Origin: Streptomyces sp. B3I8
GTDB taxonomy: Bacteria > Actinomycetota > Actinomycetes > Streptomycetales > Streptomycetaceae
NCBI RefSeq assembly: GCF_030816915.1
Contig: NZ_JAUSYN010000002.1
Coordinates: 6,399,501 to 6,463,500 of the forward strand
Direction of reading: 5' to 3'
Length of the DNA: 64,000 nucleotides
Part shown: one piece after another, positions 57,792-64,000 of the stretch
Layout of the letters: every line of letters begins with the position of its first letter
Position numbering within the stretch: the first letter of the stretch is position 1
Translations under genes and position numbers: made by a program
Notes under the pieces: generated by a model
The model's input: the letters and a program-made list of their open reading frames with translations, nothing else
What the model was told of the DNA's origin: nothing
The model's database searches: none

Positions 57792-60590
57792 ATGGCGGAG
57801 CGGTACTTCCCGGCGAAGGCGGACATGGTGCCTGACATCGCGCCGTTGCGGGGGCGACGCGGCGAGTTGGCGGAACTGGAAGCGCTGGTGAGCCGTGCCC
57901 GCGGGGGCCGCAGCGGGGCGCTGGTCGTCTCCGGTGAGGCCGGCGTCGGCAAGACGGCGCTCCTGGACCACCTCACGGCACGGGCCGCGGCACACGTCCG
58001 CACCGAGCGCATCGTCGCCTCCCAGTCCGAGATGGAACTCGCCTACGCCGGCCTTCAGCAGCTCTGCGGGCACATGATGGGTTCGGCCGCCCGGCTGCCG
58101 GCCCCGCAGCAGGAGGCGATCGAGGTGGCGCTCGGGCTGCGCAGCGCGGCCGCGCCGAGCCCGTTCCTCGTAGGGCTGGCCCTGCTGGGGCTGCTCACCG
58201 AGGCCGCCGAGGAGCAGGCACTGCTGTGCGTCGTCGACGACGCACAGTGGCTCGACCAGGCGTCCGCGCGGGCCCTCGCCTTCGCCGCCCGGCGTCTGGA
58301 CGCGGAGGGTATCGCCCTGGTGCTCGCCATGCGGCAGCCCGACCCGGTGTTCGCGGGCCTGACTCACCTGGTCGTCGAAGGGCTCGGTCACGAGGACGCG
58401 TGCGAACTGCTGCGTCTGGCCGTACCCGGTGGCCTGGACCTGCGGGTACGCGACCAGTTGATCGCGGAGGCCCGCGGCAATCCCCTCGCCCTGCGTGAAC
58501 TGCCCCGGGCCCTGAGCCCGGCCCAGATCGCCGGCGGTTTCACCCTGACCGGTTCCCTGCCGCTGGAAAGCCGCATCGAGCAGAGCCTGGTCGTCCAGCT
58601 CGCCCCGCTGCCCGCACCGGCGCGCCTCCTGCTGCTGCTGGCGGCCGCCGAGCCCACCGGTGACCCGGGGCTGCTGTGGCGTGCCAGCGCGGTACTGGGA
58701 CTGGGGCCGGAAGCCTTCGACGCGGCCAAGGACGCCGACGCGTTCGTCCTCGGCACCCGTGTCGGTTTCCGCCATCCGCTGGTGCGCTCGGCCGTGTACC
58801 GGGCGGCGTCACCGGCAGACCGGCGTCGCGTCCACGCCGCTCTGGCGGACGTCACCAGCGCCGAGCACGACCCGGACCGCAGGGCCTGGCACCGGGCCAG
58901 CGCGACCCTGCGACCGGACGAGGAGGTCGCCACCGATCTGGAGAAGTCCGCCGTGCGCGCGCGAACCCGCGGCGGCGCGGCGGCCGCCGGCGCGTTTCTC
59001 GAGCGGGCGGCGGAGCTCACGCCCTCGCCGTTCCGCCGCGGGCAGCGGCTGATCGCGGCCGCGGAGGCCAAGCACGACGCGGGCGCGTCGGACGCGGCCC
59101 TGCGCCTGCTCGAGTCCGCCCGCGCCCTTCCCCTCACCGCGCTCCAGGAGGCGCTCGTGGTGCGACTGCGCGCGCGGGCCGGATACGCGCTGCGGCGTGA
59201 CCGCAGCGGCGTGCAGCACCTGCTCGACGCGGCGCGAGGGCTCGAAGGGCTCGACCCGGTCCTGGCCCGCGACACCTACATCGAAGCGCTCGCGGCGGCG
59301 ACCTACGGCGGAAGGCTCGGTGACGCCGAGCAGGTGGCCGCCGTCGCGCACGCGATTCTCGGCGCCACGCCCGCCGCCGACGAGACCGACCGGGCACGGG
59401 ACCTGATCCTGCGCGGACAGGCGCTGCTCGCCACCGAGGGACAGACGGCGGCGCTCCCCACCCTGCGACGGGCCCAGCGCGCGTTCCTGGAACAGGCGCC
59501 GGACTTCCTCGAACTGCACTGGATGTGGTTCGCCTCCCGCGCCGCCCAGGACCTGTGGGACCCCGCCGGGCTGCGCGCGCTCGCCGACCGGCAGGTCGAG
59601 CTCGCTCGCGCCGAAGGAGTCGTCACCGTACTGCCGATCGCCCTGAGCCTGCTGATGCTCGTGCAGACGACCGACGGTGACCTGGACGGGGCGGAAGCCT
59701 CCTGCGACGAGATCGATGCCATCAAGGAGGTCACCGGCAATCCGCTGCCGGGGTACGGACGGCTCCTCCTCGCCGCGTACCGGGGGCAGGCCGACGAGGC
59801 GGAACGCCTGGCCGAGCGGATCCGGGCCGACGGGCTCGCCCGCGGTGAGGGATACGCGCTGAGCGCGGCCAACTTCTCCGAGGCGGTCCTCTACAACGGC
59901 CTGGGCCGCTTCGCCGAGGCGGTGGCCCGCGGCCGGCGCGAGCTGCCGTACACCCACGAACTGAACCTCGCGATGCGCACGCTGCTCGAACTGGTGGAAG
60001 CGGCTGCCCACACCGGTGAGCGCGCGCTCGCCGAGCAGGCACTCGAGCAGTTGGCCGGCGTCACACGGCCGGTGGGCACCAGCTACGCGCTGGCCGTGCT
60101 GGCGATGGCCGAGGCGCAACTGCGGTCGGGGGACGAGGCCGAGAAGCTTTTCCTGGACGCGATCAAGCGCTTCGAGCACGAGCGGATCCCGATCTGGGTG
60201 GGGCGCTGCCGCCTGCTGTACGGCGAGGCACTCAACCGCCAGGGGCGTTCCGCCGAAGCGCGTGAACAACTCCGCACCGCGCACCATGTGCTGACGGCCT
60301 GCGGAGTGAACGGATTTGCCCAGCGCGCCGCGGACGAACTGCGCGCGAGCGGTGAGACCTTGAGGGTCCACGCACGGGGGTCGGCGGCGCGGTTCACCGA
60401 ACAGGAACTGAACGTGGCGCGCCTGGCCCGCGAGGGACTGACGAACCGGGAGATCGGCGCCCGCCTCTTCATCAGCGCGCACACCGTCGAGTACCACCTG
60501 CGCAAGGTCTTCGTGAAGCTCGGCATCAAGCGGCGCACCGAGCTGAAGCCCGCCCTCGCCGGACTCACCGCGACCGCGTCGAGCGTATGA
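57792..60590 (+). CDS. LAL-type LuxR-family transcriptional regulator
   Basis: A 932-aa large ATP-binding LuxR regulator. N-terminal AAA domain: Walker A GEAGVGKT at residues 48-55 and Walker B LLCVVDDAQWLD near 150. Long helical repeat (TPR-like) middle. C-terminal LuxR helix-turn-helix: FTEQELNVARLAREGLTNREIGARLF, ISAHTVEYHLRKVFVKLGIKRR. Start at ATG 57792 (GAAGGA nearby); ATG 57825 is an alternative. Such regulators often activate secondary metabolism or sugar genes. No target is evident beside it. Confidence 0.93.
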   Translation: MAERYFPAKADMVPDIAPLRGRRGELAELEALVSRARGGRSGALVVSGEAGVGKTALLDHLTARAAAHVRTERIVASQSEMELAYAGLQQLCGHMMGSAARLPAPQQEAIEVALGLRSAAAPSPFLVGLALLGLLTEAAEEQALLCVVDDAQWLDQASARALAFAARRLDAEGIALVLAMRQPDPVFAGLTHLVVEGLGHEDACELLRLAVPGGLDLRVRDQLIAEARGNPLALRELPRALSPAQIAGGFTLTGSLPLESRIEQSLVVQLAPLPAPARLLLLLAAAEPTGDPGLLWRASAVLGLGPEAFDAAKDADAFVLGTRVGFRHPLVRSAVYRAASPADRRRVHAALADVTSAEHDPDRRAWHRASATLRPDEEVATDLEKSAVRARTRGGAAAAGAFLERAAELTPSPFRRGQRLIAAAEAKHDAGASDAALRLLESARALPLTALQEALVVRLRARAGYALRRDRSGVQHLLDAARGLEGLDPVLARDTYIEALAAATYGGRLGDAEQVAAVAHAILGATPAADETDRARDLILRGQALLATEGQTAALPTLRRAQRAFLEQAPDFLELHWMWFASRAAQDLWDPAGLRALADRQVELARAEGVVTVLPIALSLLMLVQTTDGDLDGAEASCDEIDAIKEVTGNPLPGYGRLLLAAYRGQADEAERLAERIRADGLARGEGYALSAANFSEAVLYNGLGRFAEAVARGRRELPYTHELNLAMRTLLELVEAAAHTGERALAEQALEQLAGVTRPVGTSYALAVLAMAEAQLRSGDEAEKLFLDAIKRFEHERIPIWVGRCRLLYGEALNRQGRSAEAREQLRTAHHVLTACGVNGFAQRAADELRASGETLRVHARGSAARFTEQELNVARLAREGLTNREIGARLFISAHTVEYHLRKVFVKLGIKRRTELKPALAGLTATASSV

Positions 60591-60816
60591 ACGCCTGCGC
60601 CCATGGGCCGGACTCCTCTCGTGCTTCCGCACGCGGGCGACGGCCGGCGCCATGCGCCGCGGACCGTCGCCCGCCCGCTCCCTGCCCGGCGGCCGGCGCT
60701 GCTGCTTGCCGATCCACAGGCCGGGTCCGAACACCTCGTAGTGGATGGCCTCGGACTCATCGAGCCGGGGCAGGCTCCGACGGCGGGGAGCGTGTCGCGG
60801 AACGTGTGACGCGGGG

Positions 60817-61791
60817 TCACGAAGCGACTTGGTGGGCACGGAGGAACGTGAGGACGGAAGCGTCGAACCGTGCGGGCTGTTCGAGGTGCGCAAGGTGCCC
60901 AGCCTCCTCCAGGACCGTCAACTCGGCCTTTTCCAGGCCTTCGTGCAGCAGGGCGGCCCATCGTGGCCCGCAGATGAAGTCGTGACGGCCCGCCAGGACC
61001 AGTGCCGGCGGAGTGAGGACGGGCAGTTCGTCCCGGACGTCGAAGGGAGGTTCCTCCCCCAGGGAGGGGGCCGCGTACATGCGCAGCGTCCGACGAGCGG
61101 GCGCGAACTCCGGTTCTCTGCCCCAGTAGTCGAAGAGATAGGCCGGCATCAGTGTGCGCAGGACGGCGGTGGCGCCGTCGTCGTCGAGCAGGCCGAGACG
61201 GGAGGTGAGGGCTGCGGCGTAACCCGCGACCTCCGGGTGGTCCTCGACGTGATCCTTCACGAACCGCTCCATGGCGGTGACCGCCGCCGACCAGAACTCC
61301 TCGTCCGCGACCGGTGAGGTGTCGTAGAGAATGATGGCAGTGACCCGCGCGGGATGGTCGAGGGCGTACCGCTGGGCCACGAAACCACCGTGGGAGTGAC
61401 CGAGCAGGGCGAACCGTGGCACGTCCAGGTGTTGGACCACGGCGTGCAGGAAGTCCGCGTACGTGGCCACGGTGTAGTCGCGCGGATCCGGGAGCCGGCC
61501 GGAGTCGCCCGTGCCGACCGGTTCGACGTAGACCATGGTCAAGGAGTCCTCGAGACCGGGCATGCGCAGGTATTCCCAGCCGATGCCCGGTCCGCCCGAA
61601 TGAGCGAGACATACGGGGCCCGAGCCGGCGACGTGGTAGCGCAGTGCGATGCGGGCAGTACCGTGCGGAACGGTGATCACGTGCGTGCCAGGAGACAGGG
61701 GTGAGGAGAGATCTTCGGGTGTGCGCGGGAGAACCCCGGGTCGATGCGTGTGCTTCACGTTGTCCCATGATCCGTGAGGAGGCAGCAACAT
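60817..61791 (-). CDS. alpha/beta hydrolase (proline iminopeptidase-like)
   Basis: A ~324-aa hydrolase: oxyanion region AHSGGPGIGWEYL, VEPVGTGDSG, nucleophile elbow GHSHGG, acid in LAGRHDFICGP, and catalytic His in EEAGHLAHLEQP. This arrangement is typical of prolyl aminopeptidase-like hydrolases. The start is uncertain: ATG 61791 is given, GTG 61758 or ATG 61839 (adding a hydrophobic N-terminus) are alternatives, and none has a clear ribosome site. It converges with the LAL regulator; the 226-bp gap between them holds no supported gene. Confidence 0.85.
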   Translation of the reverse strand: MLLPPHGSWDNVKHTHRPGVLPRTPEDLSSPLSPGTHVITVPHGTARIALRYHVAGSGPVCLAHSGGPGIGWEYLRMPGLEDSLTMVYVEPVGTGDSGRLPDPRDYTVATYADFLHAVVQHLDVPRFALLGHSHGGFVAQRYALDHPARVTAIILYDTSPVADEEFWSAAVTAMERFVKDHVEDHPEVAGYAAALTSRLGLLDDDGATAVLRTLMPAYLFDYWGREPEFAPARRTLRMYAAPSLGEEPPFDVRDELPVLTPPALVLAGRHDFICGPRWAALLHEGLEKAELTVLEEAGHLAHLEQPARFDASVLTFLRAHQVAS

Positions 61792-61997
61792 CACAAGAAA
61801 GAACACAACGAGTGATGACACTGTTATGCAGCACGTCATGGTCGAGCGGTGCCTCGCCGTCCCCTCTCTCGCGAGCGAGAGATACGATGGTGTGACACGA
61901 TCTGCCGCACGCCAGGGCGCCGCCACGGTGGCGTCTCGCAAGGCGGTGGCCGCGGCGTCGTGGGCATGACGCGGCACACCTATGGCTGGAGCACACC

Positions 61998-62342
61998 ATG
62001 GATGCGAAGGACGAGGCCGAGCGCGGCCTGACGGTCATACAGGACTACCTGTACTGGGACTCCCACCGCCGGGCCGCCCACCGCCGCGCGGCGGAGTTCG
62101 CCGCACACGTGCCCGGACTGAGCGAAGGACAGAAGACCGACCTGGAGTGGTGGTACGTCGAGGAGCAGATCAGGGTCTCCCGCGCCATCGCCCATCACCT
62201 CACCGATCAGATCACGATGGTGGAAGCGCGTCACGCCAGACGCTACGCCCGGCTGCGCCGGACGTCCCGCGTGGCGCTGGCCGTGCTCGCGGCGACCGTG
62301 ATCGCTCTGCTCGTCCCCCTCGTCCTGGTGGCGGCGGGCTGA
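61998..62342 (+). CDS. small membrane protein of unknown function
   Basis: A 114-aa protein. Its hydrophilic, His/Arg-rich N-terminal ~85 residues (IQDYLYWDSHRRAAHRRAA, WWYVEEQIRVSRAIAHHLTD) are followed by one hydrophobic segment (VALAVLAATVIALLVPLVLV) at the C-terminus, so it is probably tail-anchored in the membrane. Codon use is normal for a Streptomyces gene. I do not recognise a characterised family. Confidence 0.7.
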   Translation: MDAKDEAERGLTVIQDYLYWDSHRRAAHRRAAEFAAHVPGLSEGQKTDLEWWYVEEQIRVSRAIAHHLTDQITMVEARHARRYARLRRTSRVALAVLAATVIALLVPLVLVAAG

Positions 62343-62370
62343 ACGGCTCGGCCCCGCCGCACCCGCCGGC

Positions 62371-62961
62371 TCACTCCGACGCTTCGAGGGCGAGCAGCAG
62401 TTTGCGCAACGCGCCGACGACAACGACCCGCTCCCGCGCATCGAGGACGGACAGCAGCTCACGCTCCACCACCAGGTGGCCCTCCAGCCGGCGGTCGAAC
62501 TCCTCCCGCCCCCGCACCGTCAGACTGACCAGCGAGCGCCGTCGATCGTCCGGTGACGCGGTCCGGACGATCCAGCCGTCACGCTCCAGCCGGTTGAGGC
62601 GGCCGCTGAGACCGGCGGAGGAGACCACGAGGTGCCGCATCAGTTGCCCTGGCGTCAGGGCGTTCCCGGGAGCTGCCCGGCGCAGGGTCTGCAGCAGCTC
62701 GAAGTCCCCGACATTGGTGATGGTCCTGCCGGGCTGACGGCGCAGCCGCTCCTCGAAGAGTTCCTCGGCCAGGCGGGCCGCACGCAACAGCCGCGCGAGC
62801 ACCTCGCTGGAGGAGACGTCCATGCCAGGTCGGCGTTCCTCCCACTGACGCAGCATGGCATCCACACTGTCCCCAGGGTCCGGGGCCGGTCCGACCGCAG
62901 ACTGCGGCGCGGGCTCCTCCGCTGACGGGGCGGGGTCAGAAGACACAGACGGGTCGTTCAC
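62371..62961 (-). CDS. MarR-family transcriptional regulator
   Basis: A 196-aa winged-helix regulator. An acidic/Pro-rich N-terminus (~45 aa) precedes the MarR core: FELLQTLRRAAPGNALTPGQ, LVVSSAGLSGRLNRLERDGW, VRTASPDDRRRSLVSLTVRG, then the dimerisation helices. Start GTG 62961 is chosen because upstream codons look non-coding; a start further in is possible. It converges with the small membrane protein gene 28 bp away. Confidence 0.88.
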   Translation of the reverse strand: MNDPSVSSDPAPSAEEPAPQSAVGPAPDPGDSVDAMLRQWEERRPGMDVSSSEVLARLLRAARLAEELFEERLRRQPGRTITNVGDFELLQTLRRAAPGNALTPGQLMRHLVVSSAGLSGRLNRLERDGWIVRTASPDDRRRSLVSLTVRGREEFDRRLEGHLVVERELLSVLDARERVVVVGALRKLLLALEASE

Positions 62962-63180
62962 GACTACCAGTATGGGCCACGACGTTGTCTTCGGTGCGTG
63001 TGAAAGTGCGGTACACTCTTCACAGTGTTCATGGCGTCGGGTTGGACACCCCACACACGGCGCCGAGAACGCTCCCCTGCCGCTTGGAGCCTGGCGGGGG
63101 CACTGTGCCCCGGACGCCACCGATCCCCCCGCGAGTCGGCGTCCGGGGCCACTCTCGTGGGCCGGAGGGACTGCCCGGGA

Positions 63181-63672
63181 TCATCCGGCGCGGTAGAGGC
63201 CTCGACCGCTGCGCCGGACACGCGAGGTGCCGACGAGACGGTCGAGCGTGCTGCGAACGGCGTTGATGCTGCCGCTGTCGGTGGCCCGGCCCAATGCCAC
63301 CGCCACGTCCCGGGCGCGCACGTCGGCGTCGCCGACCTGCGCGAAGTACTCCATGATCTGTTCGGTCAGCCTGCCGTACGTGCGCTCCGTGCCGGCTCTC
63401 GGCCGGATCGCGGCCTGCGCCGGACCTGTGCCACGGCGCCGGGCAACGGCGCCGGCGGCCTCCGGCGCGGCCCCGGAGACCGTTCCCGCCGCGGGGGACG
63501 CCATCACGACTTCCAGAGCCCCCAGTGCCCGCTGAACCGTGTCGAGATGAGCGACGACGGCGGCCAGCTCCCTCTCCAACGCCCGCCTCTGCAGTTCCAA
63601 GCGGCTGAGATCGGCCTGGAGGCTCTCAGCCGTGACTTCGATGTCGCGTGTCGAGCGAGATGCCGGAACCAT
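63181..63672 (-). CDS. hypothetical protein with coiled coil and winged-helix-like C-terminus
   Basis: A 163-aa protein. Residues ~15-55 (LQADLSRLELQRRALERELA) predict a coiled coil. A Pro/Ala/Arg-rich linker follows, then ~65 residues (YGRLTEQIMEYFAQVG, VRARDVAVALGRATDSGSIN, VRSTLDRLVGTSRVRRSGRG) resembling a winged helix that regulates or binds DNA. ATG 63672 follows AAGGA. No characterised family recognised. Confidence 0.7.
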   Translation of the reverse strand: MVPASRSTRDIEVTAESLQADLSRLELQRRALERELAAVVAHLDTVQRALGALEVVMASPAAGTVSGAAPEAAGAVARRRGTGPAQAAIRPRAGTERTYGRLTEQIMEYFAQVGDADVRARDVAVALGRATDSGSINAVRSTLDRLVGTSRVRRSGRGLYRAG

Positions 63673-63865
63673 GTTTTCCTTCAAGGAGTGCTGGAACGTC
63701 TTCGCCGGATGGATCCCGTTGTCACCGTGATGAAGATGTGATGGCGATTCGGTGGAAGCCCACCTTCCATTGTTGCCACTGACACGCGGAAACGCAACGG
63801 GTGAGCGCACCCTGGGCACCGAGTACCCGGCCGGTGGCACCTTCCGGCACCTTCCGGCAACCTCC

Positions 63866-64000
63866 TCAGACGTGCCGAACCGTTCCGTGTCCGTCGGTGG
63901 TCGGGTGGGGGCGGTTCCACCCGCGCAGCTTGTCGGGGTTCAGGACGGCCCAGACGTGTGTGACGCGCTGGTCGGTGATGTCGAAGCTGATGACGGCGGC
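63866..64000 (-). CDS. ECF sigma factor with SnoaL-like C-terminal domain (C-terminal fragment)
   Basis: The last 44 residues of a leftward gene continue past the right edge: ISFDITDQRVTHVWAVLNPD followed by KLRGWN and the stop. This matches the C-terminal end of SigJ/ECF41-like sigma factors, which carry an NTF2-fold domain. Only the tail is visible, so the sigma regions are not confirmed. Confidence 0.7.
   Translation of the reverse strand, partial: AAVISFDITDQRVTHVWAVLNPDKLRGWNRPHPTTDGHGTVRHV

Noticed and set aside
60591..60816. Protein-like minus-strand stretch (around IHYEVFGPGLWIG) after the LAL regulator
   Set aside because: Too short and without a family match; it could not be separated from chance in this composition.

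Overview
This is a high-GC actinomycete chromosome segment, most likely Streptomyces. Reasons: a xylanase whose layout and mature numbering match Streptomyces lividans XlnA; many ATGA/GTGA-coupled operons; a LAL-type LuxR regulator; an actinobacterial cysteine-rich leader peptide; and a giant NRPS gene with TTA codons near its start.

Layout. (1) 1-2830: a left-truncated XRE/MmyB-type regulator diverges from two short-chain dehydrogenases and a tautomerase. (2) 2835-17379: an organosulfur uptake and oxidation block. A 25-codon leader ORF ending in Ser-Ala-Ala-Cys-Cys-Ala stands before one long rightward run encoding two solute-binding lipoproteins, a permease, an ATPase, a GNAT acetyltransferase, six luciferase-like FMN monooxygenases (one frameshifted) and an SsuE-type flavin reductase. 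A second permease diverges from it. The set of two binding proteins, two permeases, one ATPase, an acetyltransferase and monooxygenases parallels the Bacillus ytm-type sulfur operon. (3) 17648-19502: a Xi-class GST-like protein, a second flavin reductase and an HxlR regulator. (4) 19983-37588: one 5,798-aa NRPS with five modules and a thioesterase (C-A-T, C-A-T, C-A-T, dual C/E-A-T, C-A-T, TE) plus an MbtH-like protein. From the binding pockets I infer a peptide resembling acyl-(Ser-like)-Asn-D-X-Phe-(Pro-like). No tailoring enzyme, exporter or starter ligase is adjacent. (5) 38315-39778: secreted xylanase XlnA with possible XlnR-type sites upstream, followed by a scar of three gene remnants (39.9-40.9 kb). 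(6) 41240-49944: a putative catabolic regulon: SnoaL-like protein, MHS-family transporter, HpcH/HpaI aldolase, SDR, HisD-family dehydrogenase, alpha/beta hydrolase, bicupin and a LacI regulator. Four copies of an ATRCGTAT-centred operator lie before its transcription units. (7) 50404-56585: an alpha-glucoside operon (GH13 enzyme, ABC importer) with a divergent LacI regulator and a TGACAGCGCTGTCA operator. (8) 56586-57791: decayed DNA holding part of an integrase-like gene. (9) 57792-64000: LAL regulator, alpha/beta hydrolase, small membrane protein, MarR regulator, coiled-coil/winged-helix protein and the tail of an ECF sigma factor.

The most promising items are the leader-controlled organosulfur block, the orphan pentamodular NRPS (unusual first pocket, thioesterase without the usual Asp, recently homogenised modules) and the LacI-controlled HisD/aldolase/cupin regulon. 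Several genes carry single-base disruptions at G or C runs. They could be sequencing errors or real decay, and I cannot tell which from sequence alone.
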